DNA of 64,000 nt from positions 8,200,713 through 8,264,712 of the forward strand of contig CM055100.1 in NCBI GenBank assembly GCA_029204225.1. Direction: 5' to 3'. A program made the translations under genes and the position numbers. Positions 33,015 through 43,466 of this stretch are shown here, piece after piece. How positions within the stretch are numbered: the first letter of the stretch is position 1; every line of letters starts with the position of its first letter. Below the pieces are notes generated by a model. The model worked only from the letters and a program-made list of their open reading frames with translations, made no database searches and was not told the DNA's origin. This DNA is from Diphasiastrum complanatum. Lineage: Eukaryota > Streptophyta > Lycopodiopsida > Lycopodiales > Lycopodiaceae.

Positions 33015-33320
33015 ATTATGGGTTCAGACATTGGTATGGCATAGATTTACCCCATATCTGAGTATCGTTCCATGCTATCTCTCCTTTGCAAATCACAGCT
33101 TATATAATGCAGTTGTTTTTCAAATACATATGCTTTTACTTTATAAATTGATACGAACTAGTGTCATAAGACTGATTAGAATGGCGGAATGCCCTGATAC
33201 GCTAATAATATGGGAAAGCCTATTGCAAATGATTATGTGTTACATAGGAAAGATTGGACTACATTTTATGATCAAATTTTTTAAGCTGTTAAGCTGCTAT
33301 ACTTATTTTGGACATGGATA
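33015..33320 (+). repeat. Diverged direct copy of 27862-28178, with dead exon at 33028-33123
   Basis: Shared blocks in order: TATTCAG/GGTTCAG, TTGG(T)ATGG.AT, GACTGAT.AGAATGGC, GAATGCCCTGATA, TAAGCTG.TAAG, ACTTATTTTG.ACATGGATAA. The exon-like part here has a stop and its donor GT is AT. The two copies flank the copia D insertion, 5.15 kb apart in the same orientation. Confidence 0.7.
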
Positions 33321-33536
33321 ACAACTGACAGTCAGCGTTGACACATGTCTTCCTCATTGTGTTAACTTGTGCGGTTTTGTGTGGTGGGATGGTGGCAGGT
33401 ACCAATTGTTGTTTCGCTATACGGTGCTTTCTTTCTTTGAAGTATTGTATGCAATCAGCTATGTTTTCCTTGTTGGGTTATGAATAAAGGTTTCAAAAGA
33501 TTTAATCTTGCTTTGGCAAGAGGAGCTATGTTTCGT

Positions 33537-34921
<1,385 letters not shown>

Positions 34922-34989
34922 GCTAGTTCGGCTGTTAAAGAAAGGCAAAAATTTTAAAAGCTTGTCATTCGAATATCAAACATAAAAAT

Positions 34990-35385
34990 GTAAAGAAAGG
35001 TGCCCTTGAATTATACATGTCAGGTGAAAGGTAAAGAAAAAAGAAGCCCATCAGATTGAGTAGGAATGCATGTCAAACTCCAAGCCTGCTCCCCAACTCA
35101 TGGAGAGTCCTCAATCATTATGAGGAATAAGCTCACCCTTCCATTTGAAATGTAACTTTAGAAAATCGAATGTCATATTAGTTTAAAATTTTAAAAAGTT
35201 ATTATAAAGGTATAACAAGATTACGAATATATGTGGTTGAAAGATTCCTACATATTTTGTTTAAAAGGTGTCGTTGGAATATACATGTCAAGTGAAAGGT
35301 AAAGAAAAAAGAAGCCCATCAGACTAAAAGGTAGGGACGCATGTCAAATTCCAAGCCTGCTCTCCAACTCACGAAGAGTCCTCAA
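34990..35385 (+). repeat. Direct repeat of about 125 bp at 34990-35118 and 35263-35385
   Basis: Copies share ATACATGTCA.GTGAAAGGTA and AAGAAAAAAGAAGCCCATCA, then CATGTCAAA.TCCAAGCCTGC and GAGTCCTCAAT. They differ by small indels and substitutions. Non-coding. Confidence 0.85.
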
Positions 35386-35442
35386 TTATTCCTCATTCTT
35401 AAATATACACAAAGTGACTACGGAGAGTTGACATTTATTTAG

Positions 35443-35675
35443 GGACCCCATTGCTTAGTTTGTAATATTGAGACTTGATTTTGTCCTAAAATCTTCCATG
35501 AATGCTTCTTGGTTTCCAAGGGGAGGCTCGAACCTGAGACCAAAGAACTTTGAATGTCAAGCTAACCAACTGAGCCAACCTCGTTGGTTGTATCTTCCAT
35601 GAATGGAAGGTCTAAACTTGAAATTCTGAGGACCCCATCACTAACTTTTAATAATGAGACATGAATCTGTCTTTA
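35443..35675 (+). repeat. Diverged direct repeat interrupted by a SINE-like insert
   Basis: GGACCCCAT..CTTA/TAAC...TTTAATA.TGAGAC.TGA..TTGTC occurs at about 35443 and 35622. The SINE-like element at 35505 landed between, next to the first copy. Confidence 0.65.
35505..35591 (-). mobile_element. 87 bp tRNA-derived SINE-like insertion
   Basis: The minus strand carries pol III internal promoter boxes: box A TGGCTCAGTTGGTTAGC and box B GGTTCGAGCC, about 30 nt apart as in tRNA genes. The insert is bounded by a perfect 14 bp direct repeat ATCTTCCATGAATG (35491-35504 and 35592-35605). A target-site duplication of this length is typical of LINE-driven retroposition. The 3' end (TTGGAAACCAAGAAG) has a small hairpin and no poly-A. 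It is unusually short for a plant SINE. It is not a working tRNA gene, since the middle does not form an anticodon arm that I can see. Confidence 0.8.
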
Positions 35676-35865
35676 GAATTTTATTGGCTGCAAATCTAGA
35701 TCCTTGTTCAAAATTAGAATATGAATTTGTTTTGCATCCATGTCAAAGGCTTTATTGCCTTAAGGCTTGCAAAGAAAGGCAAAAAATAATTGAAAGTAAA
35801 ACTTAAACATTACTTTCAAACTTAAAAAATTCAAACTTCATTCAACATCAACATTTTCCCCCCTC

Positions 35866-36330
35866 TTGTAGTACAACAAGATTAACTTTAGAAAGGGTGG
35901 AACCTTATCACAATTTTAAATTGAGAGTAGCTTGAACTTAAATTTTACATGAAAGTTATAGATTAACAAATGTCCTTCAATTTAATAGACCAGGTTGCAC
36001 ATGAAATTGAAAGGGCAACTCAAACATTACCTTCAAATTCGAATTGCTTACCTCGTCAAATCTTTTGAAGTTTCCTTCCTATTATAATACAACAAGGATA
36101 TGTCTTAGAAAGGGTGAAACTTAGACTATGATTTATACTAGGCTTGCTTGTAATTTTTCCATTGCTTGTGACTTGCCCATGAGCAAGTTAGCTTGCTATT
36201 GAGTATGCCACTCACCTTGTGAATTGCCCACTTGCAAGTTAGCTTGTCAATGAGCATGCAACAATCCACTCACCCTGTCAACGAGGGAGGAAAGTATTTC
36301 TCACTATCCCCCACCCTCATCAAGTGATGT
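35866..36330. repeat. Local low-copy duplications
   Basis: GTA(G/T)..TACAACAAG.A followed by CTTAGAAAGGGTG is present at about 35866 and 36080. A 55-60 bp tandem pair at 36174-36284 is built on TTGCCCA..(T/A)GCAAGTTAGCTTG. No gene seen. Confidence 0.65.
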
Positions 36331-36372
36331 AGAATAGACCATGAAAATTAATATATATCTACACCCTCAATT

Positions 36373-36697
36373 CGGCTAAGAAGTAAGCTCAATCATCAAT
36401 GATGGTGGCCCCCAATAAATTCACTTGAGTTGGCCCTTCGTGGTAAAGACTCAAGAGTAATAGAAAGACTATCCTCAACATTGACTTATGACCCTCATTT
36501 GAGCATTGGGTATTCTTCATCATGATGGAAATACCAAGATAACATATTGCATGTATTCCCAACCATTAGGGTCTCTACATCAAGAAATAAGCTTATCAGT
36601 CAATGAGAGTGGCCCACAATAAAAGCATTTGAGTTGGGCCTCCATGGTGAACAGAATTAGGAGACTATTCTCAAAGGTGACTTAGGATGGCAACCCA

Positions 36698-36728
<31 letters not shown>

Positions 36729-36810
36729 CTTTTTGCTCCCATTCGAGAATTGGGTATTCTTCATGATTGTTGAAATACCATGATAATATATTCCATGCAT
36801 TTCCAAGCAT
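36373..36810 (+). repeat. Diverged tandem duplication of about 220 bp
   Basis: Both halves contain AATAAGCT.ATCA.TCAATGA, then GGTGGCCC.CAATAAA, TTGAGTTGG, ATTGGGTATTCTTCAT and GAAATACCA.GATAA. The second half includes the poly-C run. Confidence 0.75.
36698..36725. repeat. Poly-C homopolymer (28 bp)
   Basis: Uninterrupted run of 28 C in otherwise AT-rich sequence. Length may be inexact because such runs are hard to sequence. Confidence 0.9.
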
Positions 36811-36829
36811 TCGATGAGTGTGAGGTCAT

Positions 36830-37255
36830 TTGCACCACCCTAAGTCACAAATGGAAATAAGACTCTCCAAGAGAGATAGTGCTATCTCATTTGTCACATG
36901 GGTTGTAGAATCTGTCAAAGTTGTTGATTCCGTTGATGGAACCGCAATCTGTCATTATGGCCATATACATACTGTCATTATGGCCATCAAATCATTATCA
37001 GTTTGTTTAGGAGACCATATGTACGCAAGAGGAACATATGAAATAATTTTTGTGAAGAGAGATTTGGCTATTAAGATATTGGGTTATACTCCCAATGAGA
37101 CTACGAAAAGATCATCTGCAATGGCCCTTTATTTGGGTTGCATTGATATGAGCAAGAGGAAAAATTTAGAGTTTTTGGATCCATATGAAAGGAGATTATT
37201 CCTTCATGACAATACCATCCGTCTGAATCTTGAAGAGGATGATGATGATAATTAA
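36830..37255 (+). CDS. Unrecognised 141-codon open frame, convergent with the transposase-like gene
   Basis: Reads through without stops and has a gene-like composition: the segment SKRDSAISFVTWVVESVKVV, GDHMYARGTYEIIFVKRDLA, PNETTKRSSAMALYLGC, and an acidic tail ending EEDDDDN. No signal peptide or membrane helix is visible. It may start upstream of the Met. It ends about 135 bp before the 3' side of the minus-strand transposase-like gene, so it could be a second gene of that element or a separate relic. I do not know a family for it. Confidence 0.4.
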   Translation: MHHPKSQMEIRLSKRDSAISFVTWVVESVKVVDSVDGTAICHYGHIHTVIMAIKSLSVCLGDHMYARGTYEIIFVKRDLAIKILGYTPNETTKRSSAMALYLGCIDMSKRKNLEFLDPYERRLFLHDNTIRLNLEEDDDDN

Positions 37256-37389
37256 ATAATTTTCTGTAATAGATATTTGATATATTATAAAGATCTTTTT
37301 TTTGTAATGAATTTGAATGCCTTTCGAAATATCGTAATAGTTGGCGAGATTTTAGCTTGATATCTAAATTGTGCTCTTCTGTAAAACCA

Positions 37390-39972
37390 CTAAAAAAGTT
37401 GAACTAAATATTTATTTCTTGAATTGTGTCCTCCATGATTTGTTGCTCTATGAAATGCTCCCCTTGCTTGCCAATGAGATTTTTCCATGCCTTGTGATGA
37501 CCAAATACTTAAGCTCTCATATTCTTTTGCAAAATAAGTTGCATGATGAAGAAGGATGTGCTGCAAACAATAGTTTTGATTAGTTACTTCAGTAGAAAAA
37601 AATATAAGCCTGAATGAGAAAATTACCAGATAATGATATAGATTAGCACCATGTAATGAGTAACCTTGCCTTTTCCCCAACAATCATGTACAGATTTTAC
37701 AAATGTGGTGCAATGATTTTGCAAAGTCCTCATATCTTCTGATGATAGGTTTTTTTTATGAGTTTGTCTATATTGGTCCACACTTGTCCGTTTTCCACTC
37801 GATTACTTCCTTCCAGTGTTCGTGTGGCTTGAACAATTTCTCTCCAAATTTCATATCTGACACTTGATTCTTTGCATGTGTGATTGGATAAGAATCTTCT
37901 TGCTTTAGCACCTCCAATTGATGGCTTATTAGGAACATTTCCTTTTTTTCCTAGAGAGTCTGTCATTTTTTTCAATCGTGACATTCCCTTTATGTAGTCC
38001 TGCATTTGACAGAATTATTTCCAACCTCCTAATTGCTGCTTTAGCCACTGACTCCGGTTTATGATTCCATGCTAGTAGAATATGCAGGTAAATTAGTTTT
38101 CCAATAATATGAACCTCAGCATGCAATGTGCATATGTGAACATATTTTAATGAAATTGGCGTAACACTTTTCATATTTGGATCTTCAGCTTCTCGTGTTA
38201 GGCCAATGTTTGTTGATCGTCCCAAATTCATATTGTAGCAATCCTTCATGCAATAAAGACATGGATGCTTTGATGTTGCCCCATGAGAGACATTATACAT
38301 ACATTTTAATGTTTTCAAATCCCTTGCAAGGTGCCATTAAATTTGAAAACTTCCATGGTTTTTTATTGTAAATTTCTCACCCTCCAATTAATGTCTCTTT
38401 ATAATCTCGCCATAATTTGTTCTTGAAAATATCCATGATAGTATTTTATGGTCCTCTTTCAAGACCTGTAGAGAAACAAGTAATGCATGACATGTCAATA
38501 AAAACTGGCAAGGTATGAATTGTTAATATAGATATTCTAAATGAAAATTGAAATGTATACTTGGAATGCCGCCAAGCACCATATGTGATTTTTCGATTGA
38601 ACACTAAATGTTTGATCATCTGTATCAGAAATTTTGTTCATCAAAGTGACACTCACACGTTCCAACTTCTGACCCTTGATGATTTCAGATTCATCCAATT
38701 TTATTACAATAATGATCTTTCCATTTACTTTATGTTCATCTACTTTATAGAATCGAATAATGTGTTTTAGAACATTTTCAATATCAAGGAAAATATTATT
38801 GCAATTGTTGTAATTGAGCTCACCATATTCTGATTTGTATAATTTAGTTATATGAAGTGGTTGGCCAACTACTTTGAACATTCTGTCATTATAAAAATTT
38901 CTAGTTAATCTTAACCGGTATGGACGCGAAAGATTAATTTTTTTCACCATCAGTTGGAAAAAAGCTTTTTTAACTATTCTAAAAAAAGTAGAATAAGTAT
39001 TTCTACTAATTCCAGATACATCACATGCACCTTGTATCACATTCGCATCCAAGTATGATTGAACCTTAATCAAAACAATCTCTACAATTTCATTTTTCAT
39101 TCTTCATTTTTTCAAGCCGAGCATTTTTTATCATTTCCTTTGCTGACTTTCTTGGTAAAACATGACTTAAAAATGATCCAATGCATGAACGGTCTGTTAA
39201 ATAGTTCTTTGCCACCAAACATGATCTGCAACAAACATATGAAACTCAAATCATGTTTAATAAATAAATAATCCATGTTATCAAGTGCAAATCAAACTTA
39301 AATGACATATACAAATCAAATAAACAGTTTAGATGACAACATACTTGAATGCTCGGATTCTTTTTTTTTATTGTCGTTATGTGTAGATAAGTCATCAATA
39401 TTCTTCATCGATACTCTCTTTCTTTTACTCTTCATCATTGCCTTATTGATAACTTTTAGATCAACAACAGATTTAAAACTCTCGGATCGTGATTTTTTCA
39501 TGGATTCTAACATTTCTTGGTTTGATCCCCGAAGAGTAGTGACAATAGCATTCAACTCTAACATAGCATTCTTGAGTGCATTGTTTTCAGCACTAGTGTG
39601 TTGCACATAATGAAGCAATTGTTGATTAGCAAACTGTAATTGTTGATTCAGACAAGATATGCTATGCATTCCAATATCACACAACCTTTGACAATATCCA
39701 AGTAATCCGCTATTTCCTTCACATACATATCTGAGAAGATGAGTTACAGACTTAAAATCTGGACACAAACTGGTAGTTGGATCATTAGGATAAATTGATA
39801 TATCCATATACAAATCTATATTCATATGATTATTCATTCTCAATTCTTTAACTGTTTCTGCAGCATTCTCTACAACTTTTGTATTTTTCTTAATAATTGG
39901 AGTGCATTCCATCGGAAGAGCAACATGCACATGGAACATTGCCATTGTTAAAGCTACAATCATGTAAATCAA
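37390..39972 (-). pseudogene. Transposase-like gene of the NGLLGYC family, copy 1
   Basis: Reading 5' to 3' on the minus strand: Met at 39972, a conserved block with CEGNSGLLGYCQRLC (about residues 84-98), a coiled-coil-like stretch and a basic KSKRKR. An intron with donor GTATGT follows after GAGCATTCAA. The second exon starts near SCLVAKNYLTDRSCIGS and contains a frameshift near 39100, then VIQGACDVSGISRNTYSTFF and the block IKLDESEIIKGQKLERVS (Asp, plus-strand near 38693). A 95 bp intron (38466-38560, GTATAC..CTACAG) leads to VLKEDHKILSWIF, then ARDLKTLKC, HPCLYC, VHICTLHAEVHI, GGAKARRFLSNH, VWTNIDKLI and finally SSQGMEKSHW. The three acidic residues (KLDES, ARDLK, GMEKSH) are candidate DDE catalytic residues. 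Several stops mean it is not functional. Family identity is unknown to me. Confidence 0.6.
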
Positions 39973-40369
39973 TCTACCTACAGTAAATCAATATGAATAG
40001 ATCTAGCATTACTTACTTTTGTAATGTTTATGTCACATTGAAAAATCGTCCCGCCTCATATTTCACTATAAGCATACAGTGATTTCAAAAGATTTGCTTC
40101 TCTCGCTTCAGTTTTGCATTGAGCACACCAAGATTTTCAGTCTTAAAGCTCTAGTCCCGAATTTTGGAACGAGTATGAAGAGAAGTTATTATATCTCATG
40201 CTGAACTAACTATTGTCTGAAGTTAACCATACTAGTTAAACGTTGGGCAAGGCCGAAAACTCGGAAAACGACGACCAGAAGTTACTGGTTTGCATTCTCT
40301 CTCTACATAACCTCTCTCTAAAGTAAAATTTCTTAAAGAGCCCATTTTGAGCCCATATTTCCGCTAATG
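39973..40369 (-). other. 5' non-coding leader of NGLLGYC element copy 1
   Basis: About 400 bp between the terminus and the first Met. A short block near the terminus (AAATATGGGC.CAAA..GGGC) is shared with copy 3. Confidence 0.5.
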
Positions 40370-40997
40370 AGATCCTTGGTGGATAGATAGTGGGGCTAGC
40401 TCCCACATGTCGGGTAGAAGGGAGTATTTTTCTCAACTCACACTTTATGTAGGACCTGTAAAGTCCACTTTTACAACAAATGATCATGAATGTAAAGTTG
40501 AAGGTGTGGGATCCATTCCCTTATGCTTAGGATCTTCCAAGAAGACTAAGATAGATGGTGTTCTCTTCATTCCTAGCATCACTAAGAATTTGCTTAGTGT
40601 TGGTCAACTTTTAGATCATAGATTCATTGTGGAGTTCTCTACTAATGTATGCAACATGAAGAAAAGTGGGATGATCATAGCAAGGTGAACAAGGTTCGGG
40701 AGGTTATTTAAGCTTGATGCTTTTGTAGATCCTAACCAATTTGTGATGGTAACCGAGGAGAGCAACATGACCACATTTGATTTCTGGCACAAGAGGCTTG
40801 GTCACATCAACACCAAGTGCATGGAAGCCATGTGCAAGGAGGAGCTTGCTCTCGGCATTCCAAGATCTTTGACAAAGGAGGAAAGGGTATGCGAAGCTTG
40901 TGCCTTGGCTAAGACACACAAGTTACTTTTTCCAAGCTCAATCACAAAGACAAGTTATCCTCTTGAGTTGATCCACTCAGATGTGCATTTTGCTAAA
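40370..40997 (+). pseudogene. Copia E fragment: protease to integrase zinc finger and first Asp
   Basis: Same family as 61303-63350: starts inside PWWIDSGASSHMSG, continues GSIPLCLGSSKKTK, FIPSITKNLLSVGQLLDH, one stop near 40686, then the integrase zinc finger (FWHKRLGHINTKCMEAM ... CEACALAKTH) and LELIHSDVHF. It is cut cleanly on both sides: by the NGLLGYC element terminus on the left and by gypsy sequence from 40998 on the right. Confidence 0.9.
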
Positions 40998-42337
40998 ACT
41001 CAGCTAGATTCATCGGTTGCATTCGCGCAAGTTCGTCGAAGACTTGTTCTTCCAACTCCTGACTTTGATGAAGTTCTCTCTATGTTTGTGCATCATGACT
41101 ACCATGTTGTCTAAGGTATAGTTCTTGAAGGTTTCTGGCATCTCGTGAGCTAACATACAACAAGACTCCTCCTTCAGTAGGTTGATGTTAATGTGACTTG
41201 TAATATTTGGATTTTCAATCATCTAAGTGGATTATGATGCTGCATCTGGTTCCATTCCGATTGACTTCAAGGAGTTAATACTTTTTTTTTCTTTTTTTAT
41301 CAACAGAGTTGAATACCTCTTTGTTATCTTTCTTTGGAACTGGACGGATATTTACTTCATGATTACGAATATCGATGTCTATCGTAGTTATTGCTTATTT
41401 GGGTAGATCACTCCAACGGATCACCTGTGGCTGTGGCATTGCTTCAACTAATGATTTTTGTTGATGGTACCTTGGGTGGTTCTACTCTGGAAAACCTTTG
41501 CCATTGGTGCTTTTTGCGGTGACTGAGCTGGTTTTTTTCGCATTCCGTACCGATCAAGATCCATGTGTTGCAAAACCTGTTCATCTATTAGCTCAACTTC
41601 TTCATCATATGAAAAGGCATGTTGTTAGGGAACTAGGTCATCTTCTACTTGCTCTGGTATCGACTTAGCTGCTAGTCATGCCACATTAATCATGTTCACT
41701 CCAAAGGATATCGGCATGTCTAGAGTGTAACCCTTTGGTGATAAGGTGCTGGGTTTTGAATCTGAATCTGGTTGACATGCTTGCCCTACCATGCAATCAA
41801 CTGTTGCTAATGTGTCCCCGTCCATCGCACAATATTTGACTCAGAGTCATAATAATCCCCCTTGTCTTGCCTTAGGCAATCAATTGTGTGATCAATGGTG
41901 GATGATCCGTCATCAACTTTGGGTGTAATCGATTTCACCACTAATGTGGTTGGATCCACCTTTACAGCCTACTCTCCATTTTCAAAGGTGATTTTTTTTG
42001 TCCCCCAGTTGTGAATAACTTGCGCTACTCTTAACCAAGATCTTCCAAGTAAAATGCGATAAGCAAAAGGGGATTTTGGAATTTCTATCACCACGAAGGT
42101 GATTACAAACTGAACTCCCACTATCTCTACTGAAATGTCTTCAACCACACCGTTTGGTTTTACACAGGACTGATCTGCTAACTTGATGGAAAATCTCGCT
42201 GGCTTCAACCCTTGCAAATCTCAATTCTGATACAAAATACTGGAGATCAAATTGATGCTCTGATCCTCCATCTACTATCACAACTTTGTACTCGTATCTC
42301 TTATGCTTGATTGGCAAAGCGATATTGTACTGCTCTG
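40998..42337 (-). pseudogene. Ty3/gypsy fragment: protease region and linker to RT
   Basis: Minus strand matches the gypsy element at 48.9-56.5 kb: near 42337-42230 LTEQYNIALPIKH and VIVDGGS (protease site), then KPARFSIKLADQSCVKPNG, YRILLGRSWLRVAQVIHNWG, KITFENGE, a decayed middle, HEMPETFKNYTLDNMVV and the MQPMNLAEF linker near 41010. Numerous frameshifts. Only the protease and the protease-RT linker are present. It is interrupted at 42338 by the terminus of a TGTTAGC-type element. Confidence 0.85.
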
Positions 42338-43466
42338 TTAGCTGAATTTTGACACCAAAAATCGTGCTAATTTAGGAACTAATTTTGCTATGATATGTAA
42401 ATCGGCATGGAAAAACCACAAAATTTCAATGTAAAAATGGCCCCGCCCGTAATCTGGCTAGAGGAAATTATGGCCTTAGAATTCGCCTTTAAAATTTTCG
42501 ACGACATTTAAAAAAACTTGGCCTATAAGTATAGTTTTGGCTACTATGCCAAGCTCTTGCAATGTATTATGATTTTTAATACTAATATAAAAGCCGAAAT
42601 ACTGTGTTTTTATATTGTTGCTCAGTGGGAAGAGGGGAGCTCAATCACCAAAGTTGCAGAATTGCAAGTCAAAAATCAAATGGCTAAGGTTAAGGGGATC
42701 CACAAAGTGCAACATCAAAAAAGAGAACCAATGTCAAAGAAAAGAGAAAAAGAGAGCATGACTTCATGACCACATGGACAATGGACCAAAGGCTAGGAAA
42801 ACTAGCCATGAGACCTCCTAATAGCCACATGGGAAAAGACAAATTAGTCTTAAATGCCAAAGGGAGGCCAACATCAAAGTTGAGACTTCATTAAGAGACT
42901 TAAGAGGGTAAAAATCACACGACACTAGTTATGAGACAAACTCTATTAGCCACATGGCAAAAAGGCCAAATCAACTTGAATGCAAAAGCAAGGTGGAAGA
43001 CCCCTTAATTGTAGATTAGGTGATTCAAACATTTAAAGAATCCATATGCCAAAAAACAAATAGGCATGAGGGATTCTTTTTTGGGCACATTCTAAAAGGT
43101 TCAATCGACATTCAATACCTTAGAAGTGAATTGTGCAAAGCCGAGAAAAGTGAAGAGAGGAGCACAATGGCAAACTAAAGAAGAGGGGTGGGCTCCAAAT
43201 TTATAAAATGGGAAGACGTTCTGCTGAAACATGGCTGCAATTCTGAGGTTTAGGTTCTGTTGAGGTTTAGACACTCTCTTTCATTCACTATCAATTGCAT
43301 GCCCTTGTGTTGGAATTTTGTTGTACCAAAATGTGTTCTCAAGCTGGGTGTGTGACTGCATCTGTCCAATCTATTGTCAATAGTTATGGTGCTGAGATTT
43401 CTTGTTAGGATCAAGGGTGACATCTCATGATATTGCCTTGAATGTCGTATCAGATTGTTGTGATGG
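42338..43466 (+). mobile_element. Relative of the 6797-9314 TIR element, right end not found
   Basis: Starts TGTTAGCTGAATTTTGACAC, aligning with TGTTAGCCGATATTTC of the TIR element, and sits at a sharp break in gypsy coding sequence. It shares features with that element: A-rich AAAAATGGCC-type words, no coding content, a TATA-like TTTATAAAATGG at about 43199 and a transcript-like T/G-rich part after it. It has an internal diverged repeat: TAATAGCCACATGGGAAAAG at 42831 and TATTAGCCACATGGCAAAAA at 42944. The opposite terminus is not identifiable. Confidence 0.45.

Larger units (their letters stand above)
37390..40369 (-). mobile_element. NGLLGYC-family element copy 1 (most complete)
   Basis: Span from the last recognisable C-terminal coding block to the outer terminus CATTAG, rc of 40364-40369. 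Terminus and first about 45 bp (CATTAGCGGAAATATGGGC) match copy 3 at 58960, although the flanking sequence differs (copia E protease here, copia D tail there), so this is probably a true element end. The other end is not defined and may lie beyond 37390, possibly enclosing the ORF at 36830. Confidence 0.6.

Noticed and set aside
35505-35591. Functional tRNA gene
   Set aside because: Boxes A and B are present but I cannot fold an anticodon arm or a paired acceptor stem; the flanking 14 bp duplication points to a retroposed copy.
37390-39972. RAG1/Transib assignment for the NGLLGYC family
   Set aside because: The idea came from acidic residues, the nearby convergent ORF and a possible 5 bp duplication. 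The termini do not start CACTG/CACAGTG, no RAG1 zinc-domain signature is recognisable and the neighbour ORF has no kelch repeats.
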